From: Betaproteobacteria bacterium
GTDB lineage: Bacteria > Pseudomonadota > Gammaproteobacteria > Burkholderiales > SG8-41
Direction of reading: 5' to 3'
NCBI GenBank assembly: GCA_029863175.1
Contig: JAOTVX010000049.1
Location: 1 to 23,040 of the forward strand
DNA length: 23,040 nt
Under the pieces are notes generated by a model, which did no database searches, had not been told where the DNA came from, and saw only the letters and a program-made list of their open reading frames with translations. The translations under genes and the position numbers were made by a program. Shown here piece by piece: positions 14,355-22,100 of this stretch; the stretch's first letter is position 1, and every line of letters begins with the position of its first letter.

Positions 14355-17215
14355 AGCCGGTGCCGTTCTCGCTGTCGTTGCGCGCGCGCCTGCTGCTCGC
14401 GAGCGCGCTGGTGCAGATCGTGATGCTCGCCCTCATTATCGGCCACAGCACGCAGTTCATGAACGAGCAGCTCGCGAAGCGCGCGCGGCTGCATCTGGAC
14501 GAGCAGAAACAGTTGCTCTTGGCTGCGCTGACCGGCCCGCTGCAGCGTGGCGATGGTACGGGAATCCAGGCGGTGTTCGAGGGCGTGCGCCGAGACGACG
14601 GCATCACCTATCTCGTGCTCTATGACCAGAGCGGAAAGGTCATTGCCGCTAGCGGCTGGTACGGAGAGGACGAGCTGCCGCGGCTTGACGGTTCCATTAC
14701 CGATTCGCGGGTGATGGAAAAGGGGCGGTTCGACGCCGAAATCGAGGTCGCGGCAGAGGGCAAGAGCTTCGGGCGCCTGCGTTTCGGGACCTCGACGGCG
14801 TTCATGCAGGCGGCGCAGGCGGAACTCATCCGCGACAATGTGTTGATCGGGGCGGTGGCGCTGCTCGTCTCGCTCATTTTGATGATCGCCATTGCATTCT
14901 GGCTTACGCGGAGCCTCACCCGAATCACGCACGCGAGCGAAGGCCTCGCGGCGGGGGATCTCAATTTGCGGTTGCCGGTCGAGAGCAGCGATGAGGTCGG
15001 GCGTCTCACCCAAGCCTTTAATTCGATGGCGAACGTGCTGCAGGGACGGATCAAGGCGCTGGCGGAGAGCGAAGCCAAGTTCACCGCGATCGCGGACTAC
15101 AGCTACGACTGCGAATTGTGGATCAGCCCGGAAGGCAAGCTCATCTGGATCAATCCGCGCGTGCTCGACATGTTCGGCCACACGCCGGAGGAATGCCTTG
15201 GAATCCAGAATTTCCCCGCCCCTTTCATCAGCGGGCCCGACGTCGGGCGGACGGTGCGTCAGGTCCGACGGGGGCTGCGCGGCAATAGCGGGGCTGACTA
15301 TGAGTTTCGCGCCCGCCGCAAGGACGGCTCGGAGTTCTGGGCAGCGGCCGACTGGCGCCCGATATACGACAGCCGGGGCGGCTACCTTGGCATCCGGATC
15401 AGCATTCGCGATATCACCCAGCGCAAGGAGGCCGAGCAGCGGCTGGAGAGCACGGTGGTCGAGCTGCGCGACTCGCAGGCGGTACAGCAGGACTACCTCA
15501 CCCGCGCGCGGGACGAGCACGCCCGCCTCTCGGCGCTGCTCGGGGCGATGGACGCGGGGATTCTCTTTGTGTCACATGACGACAAGGTCGTGTACAGCAA
15601 TCCCGCGTTCACGCGCATCTGGATGGTCGCACCGGGTGCGCGCTTGATCGGCCGCAACCCCGAGGAAGTTCTCGCCGGATCGGCCTGCGTGCTGGCGCGG
15701 CCGGAAGAGCAGGCGAAACGGATTCTGCATCGGCCCCGCGCGGGCGAGATCCTCGGCACGCTAGAGATCCAGATGGCCGACGGCCGCCTCATCACGCAGC
15801 AGGTGCACTCGGTTGAGGACGTCTATGGGCGCCCGGTCGGCCATCTCTGGCTGTTCGAGGACGTCACCCGCGCGCGCCAGACCGCCGACCAGCTGATCTA
15901 TCTCGCCGAACGCGACGCGCTAACCGGTCTCTACAATCGTCATCGCTTCAACGAGGAGCTTGGGCGCATGACCGCGGAGGCAGAGCGCCACGGCTCACGC
16001 GTCGTGCTGCTGTTCTTCGACCTCGACGAGTTCAAGTACATCAACGACACATTCGGTCACCGCGCTGGCGACGCGATGCTGATCCGGGTCGCGGGGGAGG
16101 TGGCGGGCCAGGTACGCCGCAATGAAATTTTTGCGCGGCTGGGCGGCGACGAGTTTGCGATCCTGGTGCCAGACATTTCCGACGAGATGCTGCAGGCGCT
16201 GGCCGATCGCATCACGCAATCGATCGCGCACGTGCGTTTTGATTTCGAAGACCGAAGCCTGCGCCTCACGACCTCGCTCGGCATCGCCCTCTTCCCTGAC
16301 CACGCCGACAATGCCGAGGACCTGATTGCGCGCGCCGATACCGCGATGTACCAGGCGAAGGATGCGGGCAAGAACGCCTGGAGGATTTACCGCAGCGACC
16401 TCGACACCACGCAGCAGATGGTCACTCGGCGGTCGTGGAATGACCGCATTCTCCACGCCCTGGAGAATGACCTCATGGATCTCCAGTTTCAGGGCGTCTA
16501 CTCGACCGTCGACCGCGCTCTCTCGCACTTCGAGGTACTGGTGCGCATGCGCGACAAGGACCAGCGCTCGGTCCAAATCATGCCGGCGCGGTTCATTCCG
16601 ATGGCGGAGAAATCGGGCAAGATCCTCGACATCGACCGCTGGGTGCTGCGCGAGTCGATTCAGATGCTGGCGGACGTGAAGTCGATCCCCGCGCTGGCGG
16701 TCAACATCTCCGGGCGCTCGTTCGACGAGCCGATGCTGCCGCAATACATCGCCGAACAGTTGAAGCGCTATGGCGTAGCGCCGCGGCGCCTTCTGGTCGA
16801 GCTGACCGAGACCTCGGCGGTCTCCGATTTGCACGATGCGCAGCGTTTCATCGAGGCGCTGCACCAGACCGGCTGCGGCGTGAACCTGGACGATTTCGGC
16901 ACCGGATTTTCCTCGTTCGCCTACCTGAAGCACTTGCAGGTCGATTCCGTCAAAATCGACGGACTGTTCATCCGGAACCTGCCGAACGACGCCGACAACC
17001 AGTTGTTCGTCCAGGCCATGGTCGCAGTGGCGCGCGGTCTGCACAAGACGACGATCGCCGAGTGCGTGGAAGACGAGGAAACACTGGGTATGCTGAAAAG
17101 CCTCGAGGTCGATTGCGTGCAGGGTTTTTACCTCGAGCGACCCCGCTCGGACCACCCCTTGCTGCTCGGCACTTCTCGCTTAAAAAACACTAACATGGCA
17201 CTGCGGTTTACTTAG
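14351..17215 (+). CDS. Membrane PAS-GGDEF-EAL cyclic-di-GMP signalling protein
   Basis: This 954-residue sensor has TM1 at about 7-30, a periplasmic region to about 163, TM2 at about 164-188, HAMP at about 186-238, two PAS domains (about 241-360 and 393-510), GGDEF (about 516-680) and EAL (about 697-940). The diguanylate cyclase motif is intact (GGDEF 598-602). The inhibitory RxxD site reads RRNE, so product inhibition may be weak. In the phosphodiesterase domain EAL reads EVL (728-730). The acid E728, LAVNISG, LVELTETS, LDDFGTGFSS (846-855), VKIDG and the late AECVEDE and QGF blocks are kept, so c-di-GMP hydrolysis is plausible. Net direction cannot be told from sequence. ATG 14351 overlaps the argA stop, so the two are translationally coupled. 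A longer frame from 14105 lies inside argA and is rejected. Confidence 0.93.
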   Translation: MKPVPFSLSLRARLLLASALVQIVMLALIIGHSTQFMNEQLAKRARLHLDEQKQLLLAALTGPLQRGDGTGIQAVFEGVRRDDGITYLVLYDQSGKVIAASGWYGEDELPRLDGSITDSRVMEKGRFDAEIEVAAEGKSFGRLRFGTSTAFMQAAQAELIRDNVLIGAVALLVSLILMIAIAFWLTRSLTRITHASEGLAAGDLNLRLPVESSDEVGRLTQAFNSMANVLQGRIKALAESEAKFTAIADYSYDCELWISPEGKLIWINPRVLDMFGHTPEECLGIQNFPAPFISGPDVGRTVRQVRRGLRGNSGADYEFRARRKDGSEFWAAADWRPIYDSRGGYLGIRISIRDITQRKEAEQRLESTVVELRDSQAVQQDYLTRARDEHARLSALLGAMDAGILFVSHDDKVVYSNPAFTRIWMVAPGARLIGRNPEEVLAGSACVLARPEEQAKRILHRPRAGEILGTLEIQMADGRLITQQVHSVEDVYGRPVGHLWLFEDVTRARQTADQLIYLAERDALTGLYNRHRFNEELGRMTAEAERHGSRVVLLFFDLDEFKYINDTFGHRAGDAMLIRVAGEVAGQVRRNEIFARLGGDEFAILVPDISDEMLQALADRITQSIAHVRFDFEDRSLRLTTSLGIALFPDHADNAEDLIARADTAMYQAKDAGKNAWRIYRSDLDTTQQMVTRRSWNDRILHALENDLMDLQFQGVYSTVDRALSHFEVLVRMRDKDQRSVQIMPARFIPMAEKSGKILDIDRWVLRESIQMLADVKSIPALAVNISGRSFDEPMLPQYIAEQLKRYGVAPRRLLVELTETSAVSDLHDAQRFIEALHQTGCGVNLDDFGTGFSSFAYLKHLQVDSVKIDGLFIRNLPNDADNQLFVQAMVAVARGLHKTTIAECVEDEETLGMLKSLEVDCVQGFYLERPRSDHPLLLGTSRLKNTNMALRFT

Positions 17216-17226
17216 TCCGGCCGGCA

Positions 17227-17271
17227 CCGTAACATTTCCTTAATGCAACCGTAATACCCCAGTCGTAGACT
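17227..17271 (+). promoter_or_regulatory. Pho-box-like site and -10 element before yggX-ppk
   Basis: Three 7-bp elements recur every 11 bases: CCGTAAC (17227), CCTTAAT (17238) and CCGTAAT (17249), separated by 4-base spacers ATTT and GCAA. This is the geometry of PhoB sites (7 bp plus 4 bp, 11-bp period), and the order resembles the E. coli pstS site. TAGACT (17266-17271) starts 10 bases after the last repeat, where the -10 box of PhoB-dependent promoters normally lies. Initiation would fall close to the yggX ATG (17284), giving a very short leader without a Shine-Dalgarno. Confidence 0.6.
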
Positions 17272-17283
17272 GCAAAGTTATTC

Positions 17284-17562
17284 ATGCCCCGAACGGTCAA
17301 CTGCGTGAAGCTCGGACGCGAGGCGGAAGGTCTCGAATTTCCGCCATATCCCGGCGAGCTCGGCAAGCGTATCTTCGACAGCGTGTCGAAGGAGGCATGG
17401 AAGCAGTGGCTGGAGCTGCAGAAGATGCTGGTGAACGAGAACCGGCTCAACCTGGCGGACAAGGGCGCGCGCGATTACCTCGCGCAGCAGATGGAAAAGC
17501 ACTTCTTCGGTGGCGGGGCAGATGCCGCCGCTGGATACGTAGCACCGTCCACGAAGCGGTAA
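17284..17562 (+). CDS. yggX: YggX, iron trafficking / oxidative damage protection protein
   Basis: This small 92-residue protein matches YggX over its whole length: [55 protein letters not shown]. The family protects iron-sulfur proteins from oxidative damage and is proposed to handle labile Fe(II); the conserved Cys near the N-terminus (C7) is present. It follows the GGDEF/EAL gene with 68 bases between, and that gap holds the Pho-box-like site. No Shine-Dalgarno is visible before the ATG. It appears to be the first gene of the unit leading into ppk. Confidence 0.95.
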   Translation: MPRTVNCVKLGREAEGLEFPPYPGELGKRIFDSVSKEAWKQWLELQKMLVNENRLNLADKGARDYLAQQMEKHFFGGGADAAAGYVAPSTKR

Positions 17563-17605
17563 CCGCAATCACGTACAACGCGAGCGACGAAGCCACGGGC
17601 TGAGG

Positions 17606-17627
17606 TCCGCGCCACCGGCGGCGCGGA
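17606..17627 (+). promoter_or_regulatory. G+C-rich hairpin before ppk
   Basis: TCCGCGCC (17606-17613) and GGCGCGGA (17620-17627) pair perfectly around a 6-base loop, ending 22 bases before the ppk ATG. It could slow readthrough from yggX or shape the ppk leader. A minimal frame ATG-CGA-TGA (17645-17653) overlaps the ppk start codon and may be chance. Confidence 0.35.
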
Positions 17628-17649
17628 AGTGCTGCGCCACGGTCATGCG

Positions 17650-19728
17650 ATGAACAAGCCACGTGATATCCCGGAGCTGTACGTAAACCGTGAACTCGGG
17701 CAGCTTGCGTTCAACCAGCGGGTGCTGGCGCAGGCGGAAAATCGTGCGACACCGCTCCTCGAGCGTCTGCGGTTCCTGTGTATCGTCTCGAGCAATCTGG
17801 ACGAATTCTTCGAGATTCGGGTCGCGGGGCTGAAGGCGGAAATCGAGGCCGGATCGCTCGCCATCGGCCCGGATCGCATGCCGGCCACGCAGGTGTTCGC
17901 GCGGGTGGCGACGGAAGCGCACGCGCTCGTCGCGACCCAATACCAGCTCCTCAACCAGGACATCCTGCCCGGACTGGCGAGCGAGGGCATCCGGTTCCTG
18001 CGGCGCGGGGATCTCACGCCGGCGCAGGCCGAGTGGGTCAAGGCCTACTTCAGGCGCGAGGTCATGCCCGTTCTCACGCCGATCGGTCTCGATCTGTCGC
18101 ACCCGTTTCCGCGGGTCCTCAACAAGAGCCTCAATTTTGCCGTTGAGCTCGAGGGCAAGGACGCTTTCGGGCGCAACTCCGGCATCGCCATCGTGCAGGC
18201 GCCACGCGTGCTTCCCCGCGTGGTCCGATTGCCACGGGAGATCGCCGGCGCCGAGTACGATTTCGTGTTCCTGTCCTCGATCCTGCACGAGCACGTCGGC
18301 GAGCTGTTCGCGGGCATGAAGGTGGTCGACTGCTACCAGTTCCGCGTGACGCGCAACAGCGAGCTGTTCGTGGACGAAGAGGAAGTCAAGGACCTGCGTA
18401 CCGCGTTGCGCGGGGAACTGCCGCACCGCCAGTTCGGGGACGAGGTCCGGCTTGAGATCGCCGAGAACTGCACTCCGCAGATCGCGGATTTCCTGCTCGC
18501 CCAGTTCAACCTGACCGAGGACGATCTCTACCGCGTCGACGGCCCGGTCAATCTGGTGCGGCTGATGAACGTGCCGGACTGGGTTGGCCGCCCGGATCTC
18601 AAGTTTCCGGTGTTTCGTCCGGGGCTGCCGGCACAGCTCGAGCGCCAGACCGATGTCTTCAGCACGATCCGCGAGGGCGACGTCCTGCTCTACCACCCGT
18701 TCCAGTCGTTCCAGCCGGTCATCGCTTTCCTCGAGCAAGCGGCGCGCGATCCGGCAGTGGTGGCGATCAAGATGACGGTCTATCGCACCGGCGCGGAGTC
18801 CGAGCTGATGGACATCCTTATCACTGCCGCGCGCAGCGGCAAGGAAGTGACGGTGGTGCTCGAGCTGCTCGCCCGCTTTGATGAGGAGGCCAACATCAAC
18901 TGGGCGCAGCGTCTCGAGGAGGTCGGCGCGCATGTGGTCTACGGAGTGGTCGGTCACAAGACTCACGCCAAGATGCTGCTCGTGGTTCGTCGCGAGGACG
19001 AGCGGCTACGGCGCTACGTGCATCTGTCGACCGGAAATTATCACCCGCGCACGACCAAGCTCTATACGGACTTCGGCCTGTTCACGGCCAACGAGGAGAT
19101 CGGCACCGACGTGAACGACATTTTTGTTCAACTGACCGGCCTCGGGCGAGCGAGCAAGTTGAAGCACCTGTGGCAGTCTCCGTTCACGCTGCACAAGCAG
19201 ATCCTGCGCTCGATCCAGAACGAGGTCGACCACGCGCAGAAGGGCAGGAAGGGCCGAATCATCGCCAAGATGAACGCGCTGCTCGAGCCGGCAACGATTG
19301 CTGCGCTCTACGAAGCTTCGGCTGCCGGGGTCGAGATCGACCTTATCGTACGCGGCGTGTGCGCGCTGAAGCCCGGCATACCGGGCATGTCGGAGAACAT
19401 ACGGGTGCGCTCCATCGTCGGGCGTTTTCTCGAGCATTCGCGACTGTTCTACTTTCACAATGACGGCGCCGAGAACGTCTACCTCTCAAGCGCGGACTGG
19501 ATGGACCGCAATTTCTTTCGCCGCGTGGAAACTTGTTTCCCAGTGCTCGATTCCAAGCTCAAGCGGCGCGTCATTAACGAGGGCCTCAAGCCGTATCTCG
19601 ACGACAACTGCCAAGCGTGGCAGATGGATGCGGAAGGGCGCTACGAGCTTCGGCTCCCGCGGCGCGGCAAGCCGCTCGCCGCGCAGGAGTCGCTGCTCGA
19701 ACAGCTCGCCCGGACGCAGGCCTCCTGA
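17650..19728 (+). CDS. ppk: Polyphosphate kinase PPK1
   Basis: This 692-residue enzyme reversibly polymerises the gamma-phosphate of ATP into polyphosphate. It is full length compared with E. coli Ppk (688). The autophosphorylated His lies in HKTHAKM (H439) and the second active-site His in EHSRLFYFHND (H596). Other family blocks are SSNLDEFFEIRVAGL at the N-terminus, ILLYHPFQSF-like VLLYHPFQSFQPV, IKMTVYRTG and LSTGNYHPRTTKLYTDFGLFT. I prefer ATG 17650; an upstream GTG at 17629 adds seven unsupported residues. The gene lies 87 bases after yggX in the same direction and is followed by the CYTH-CHAD, sixA and ppk2 genes. The cluster may respond to phosphate limitation through the site before yggX. 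Confidence 0.96.
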   Translation: MNKPRDIPELYVNRELGQLAFNQRVLAQAENRATPLLERLRFLCIVSSNLDEFFEIRVAGLKAEIEAGSLAIGPDRMPATQVFARVATEAHALVATQYQLLNQDILPGLASEGIRFLRRGDLTPAQAEWVKAYFRREVMPVLTPIGLDLSHPFPRVLNKSLNFAVELEGKDAFGRNSGIAIVQAPRVLPRVVRLPREIAGAEYDFVFLSSILHEHVGELFAGMKVVDCYQFRVTRNSELFVDEEEVKDLRTALRGELPHRQFGDEVRLEIAENCTPQIADFLLAQFNLTEDDLYRVDGPVNLVRLMNVPDWVGRPDLKFPVFRPGLPAQLERQTDVFSTIREGDVLLYHPFQSFQPVIAFLEQAARDPAVVAIKMTVYRTGAESELMDILITAARSGKEVTVVLELLARFDEEANINWAQRLEEVGAHVVYGVVGHKTHAKMLLVVRREDERLRRYVHLSTGNYHPRTTKLYTDFGLFTANEEIGTDVNDIFVQLTGLGRASKLKHLWQSPFTLHKQILRSIQNEVDHAQKGRKGRIIAKMNALLEPATIAALYEASAAGVEIDLIVRGVCALKPGIPGMSENIRVRSIVGRFLEHSRLFYFHNDGAENVYLSSADWMDRNFFRRVETCFPVLDSKLKRRVINEGLKPYLDDNCQAWQMDAEGRYELRLPRRGKPLAAQESLLEQLARTQAS

Positions 19729-19734
19729 ACCGGC

Positions 19735-19834
19735 AAACAGGAAATGGGAAATCGGGAATCAGAATAGGAAGAACTACGTGGCGCCTACCGATGCCGGTGG
19801 CCGTGCTTCCATTTCCGATTTACCATTCCCTATT
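19735..19834. repeat. Heptamer arrays, inverted pair, after ppk
   Basis: The left arm (19735-19769) reads AAACAGG, AAATGGG, AAATCGG, GAATCAG, AATAGGA. The right arm (19807-19834) read on the minus strand is AATAGGG, AATGGTA, AATCGGA, AATGGAA. The phase is exact in both, the words are alike between arms and differ from other loci. It begins 7 bases after the ppk stop codon. The remaining spacer to 19875 holds no gene. Confidence 0.8.
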
Positions 19835-19875
19835 CTCCGGTTTCAAGGTCCTCCCGCCGCTGCCGCGGGGCTGTC

Positions 19876-21420
19876 ATGCCGCATCGCCATCCCGGAACGG
19901 AAATCGAGCTGAAGCTTCGGGTCGCTCCCGAGGCAATCCGCCGCCTCGCAGCGCACCGCTTGTTGCGAGGCAGGGAGCACCCCGTCACGCGGCGGCTCCA
20001 GAGCGTCTACTACGACACACCCGCGCTCGACCTTTTGCGGCAAGGTATCGCGCTGAGAGTCCGGAAAGAAGGCGGCGCCTGGGTGCAAACAGTAAAAGGC
20101 GGGAGCACCGTGCGTGCCGGCCTGCACGAGCGGGCCGAGTCCGAAGCGCGGGTCGCCGGGCCGGGGCCCGATCTCGCCCGCGTCGAGGACAGGGCCTTCG
20201 CTGCGGCTTTGCAGCGGCCACGGATACGCGATGAGTTGAGGCCGGTGTTCGTCACTGATTTCAGGCGCAGCCGGCGCGTGCTGGAGCCGGGTGGCGGAAC
20301 GACCATCGAGGCCAGCATCGATCGCGGCGTGATTCGCAGCGGCGAGCAGGTCGAGCCGCTGGCCGAGCTTGAGCTCGAGTTGAAGAGCGGGAACAGCGCG
20401 CAGCTCTATGAGCTTGCGTTGAAGCTCCAGAAAGACGTGCCGCTGGCGCTCGAGAGCCGCTCGAAGTCGGCGCGGGGTTATGCGCTCCAGGGCGCGGCTC
20501 AAGAAACACCGGTTAAGGCGCGGGCCGCGGTGCTCGATCCCGGAATGACCGTCAGTGATGCGTTCAAAGCGGTGATGTGGGCAAATCTCGCACACCTGCA
20601 TGCGAACGAGCGCGGCATTCTGGAAGGGGCTGATCCTGAATTCCTGCATCAGATGCGGGTAGCGCTGCGGCGGCTGCGCTCGGCCCTTGGCGTCTTCTCG
20701 CCGCCGGTGCCCGAGGCGGAAACCGAGCCGCTGGCGCGGGATTTGAAATGGCTCGCATCCAGCCTGGGACCCGCCCGCGACTGGGACGTGTTTCTGGCGG
20801 AAACCCTGCCCCCAATCGAGGCAGAGTTTGGCGCGCATGGAGAGTTGCGGGCATTTGGCGCGCGTTGCAGGAAATTGCGGCGCGAAGCGAACGCAAGAGC
20901 ACGCCGTGCCGTACGCTCGTCGCGTTATCAGCGGCTGCTCCTGAGACTTGCAGGCTGGATTGCGGCAGAGGGTTGGCGCGCCTCGCCGCTCGCACCCGCA
21001 GGCGACGCGATTCAAAGGCCCGTCACTGAACTCGCCGCCCGGGTACTGGAAAAACGCTATCAGCAGGCGCGCCGACGCGGCCGCGGGCTCGCCAAGCGGT
21101 CTCCGGCCGAGCTTCATCGGCTACGAATTGCGATCAAGAAATTCCGCTATGCGACGGATTTCTTCGCGAGTCTCTACGAGGGCAGGACGGCGCGCGAGTC
21201 GTTGAAGCGCCTCGGTCGGCTGCAAGATATACTGGGCGCGATGAACGACGCGGCGACGGTTACCGGCCTGCTGACGCAGGGTTTTGGGGGCGCGCGAGGC
21301 AAGCGCGTGCTCGAAGCCAGGGGAATCCTCCTGGGTTGGAGCCGCGGTCGCGCGGTCATACTGAAGCAGGAATTAAAGGGCGCATGGAAGGCGTTCCGTG
21401 ATACGGAGCGTTTCTGGTAA
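19876..21420 (+). CDS. CYTH-CHAD protein, probable inorganic triphosphatase
   Basis: This 514-residue fusion has the domain order of E. coli YgiF. The N-terminal CYTH domain (about 5-205) carries the ExExK signature as E9-I-E11-L-K13 and further charged strands (ALRVRKEGG 59-67, QTVKGG 71-76, EASIDRG 145-151, ELELELK 164-170) that line the triphosphate tunnel. The C-terminal CHAD domain (about 225-510) shows its two His/basic helices, HQMRVALRRLRSAL (258-271) and LHRLRIAIKKFRYATDFF from about 413. CHAD domains bind polyphosphate and CYTH enzymes cleave tripolyphosphate. Its place between ppk and sixA fits a role in polyphosphate handling, which is inferred here. ATG 19876 has only a weak GGGG upstream. 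Confidence 0.92.
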   Translation: MPHRHPGTEIELKLRVAPEAIRRLAAHRLLRGREHPVTRRLQSVYYDTPALDLLRQGIALRVRKEGGAWVQTVKGGSTVRAGLHERAESEARVAGPGPDLARVEDRAFAAALQRPRIRDELRPVFVTDFRRSRRVLEPGGGTTIEASIDRGVIRSGEQVEPLAELELELKSGNSAQLYELALKLQKDVPLALESRSKSARGYALQGAAQETPVKARAAVLDPGMTVSDAFKAVMWANLAHLHANERGILEGADPEFLHQMRVALRRLRSALGVFSPPVPEAETEPLARDLKWLASSLGPARDWDVFLAETLPPIEAEFGAHGELRAFGARCRKLRREANARARRAVRSSRYQRLLLRLAGWIAAEGWRASPLAPAGDAIQRPVTELAARVLEKRYQQARRRGRGLAKRSPAELHRLRIAIKKFRYATDFFASLYEGRTARESLKRLGRLQDILGAMNDAATVTGLLTQGFGGARGKRVLEARGILLGWSRGRAVILKQELKGAWKAFRDTERFW

Positions 21421-21433
21421 ACCGCTTCGCGGC

Positions 21434-21623
21434 GTTCCATGTTCCATGTTCAAAGTTCAAAGTTCCGGGTTCAAAGTTCCAAGCGGGGAATTTCGCGTAC
21501 AACAGCCGTCCAACCTTGAACCTTGAACCTTGAACCTTGAACCTTGAACCTTGAACCTTGAACCTTGAACCTTGAACCTTGAACCTTGAACCTTGAACCT
21601 TGAACCTTGAACCTGGAACCTGA
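21434..21623. repeat. Heptamer arrays: 14 exact AACCTTG units with inverted partner
   Basis: The right arm (21512-21609) is 14 perfect copies of AACCTTG, followed by AACCTGG and AACCTGA up to 21623, four bases before the sixA ATG. The left arm (21434-21482) has seven units on the plus strand: GTTCCAT twice, GTTCAAA twice, GTTCCGG, GTTCAAA, GTTCCAA. Read on the minus strand the right arm is GGTTCAA, so the arms are inverted relatives. The unit contains TGA in all three plus-strand frames. There are no spacers, so it is not a CRISPR. A small hairpin CCGC-TTC-GCGG at 21422-21432 precedes it. Confidence 0.95.
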
Positions 21624-21626
21624 AAT

Positions 21627-22070
21627 ATGGATCTGATCTTGTGGCGTCACGCCGACGCCGAGGATGGTATTCCCGATGAGGGGCGCAAGCTGACCGCCAA
21701 GGGCGAGAAGCAGGCACGCCGGGTCGCGAAGTGGCTGGAGCAGCGCCTGCCCGACGACACGCGGGTGCTCGTCAGTCCAGCGAAACGTGCGCAGCAGACG
21801 GCGAAAGCGCTGACCAAGGATTTCGAGACCCGTCCGGAGGTGGGCCCCGCAACGGTTCCCGCCGCGCTGCTGGAGGCCGCAGGATGGCCGGACCGGGGTG
21901 GTACGGTGCTCATCGTGGGACATCAGCCGGTCGTGGGGCAGGCAGTGGCGGTCCTGCTGACCGGTGAGGCGCGCGATTGGGCCTTCAAGAAAGGGGCGTT
22001 CTGGTGGTTATCCGGCCGTGGGCGCGGCGAGGTCGTCGTGCGTGCGGCGATGGCGCCCGATCTAGCGTGA
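21627..22070 (+). CDS. sixA: Phosphohistidine phosphatase SixA
   Basis: This 147-residue protein belongs to the histidine phosphatase superfamily. The catalytic RH is at 7-8 (LWRHADAED), a second conserved Arg is in SPAKRAQQTA (R54), and the second active-site His is in VGHQP (H99). SixA in E. coli dephosphorylates histidines of phosphotransfer proteins such as ArcB and NPr. In many proteobacteria it is encoded beside CHAD or ppk genes, as here. The ATG sits directly after the heptamer array, whose last units (GGAACCTGAAAT) would provide the only, weak, ribosome binding site. Changes in array length would not alter that last part but could change mRNA folding. Confidence 0.92.
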   Translation: MDLILWRHADAEDGIPDEGRKLTAKGEKQARRVAKWLEQRLPDDTRVLVSPAKRAQQTAKALTKDFETRPEVGPATVPAALLEAAGWPDRGGTVLIVGHQPVVGQAVAVLLTGEARDWAFKKGAFWWLSGRGRGEVVVRAAMAPDLA

Positions 22071-22100
22071 TGCCGGCCCGGGCGCAACGGGGGCAGAGCC

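Noticed and set aside
17645..17653. Minimal upstream frame ATG-CGA-TGA overlapping the ppk start
   Set aside because: Possibly regulatory, but a three-codon frame is easily expected by chance and has no ribosome binding site.
17569..18966. 465-residue minus-strand frame opposite ppk
   Set aside because: Shadow of PPK1 codons; no domain and it spans the yggX-ppk spacer without any start signal.
21434..21623. CRISPR-like array
   Set aside because: Units are 7 bp with no spacers and no cas genes nearby, so it is a tandem repeat, not a CRISPR.
21457..21717. Minus-strand frame encoding a repeated peptide KVQGSRF
   Set aside because: It is only the heptamer array read in reverse: 7-bp units give a 7-residue period in all frames and the minus strand happens to lack stops. 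There is no start signal or conserved domain.
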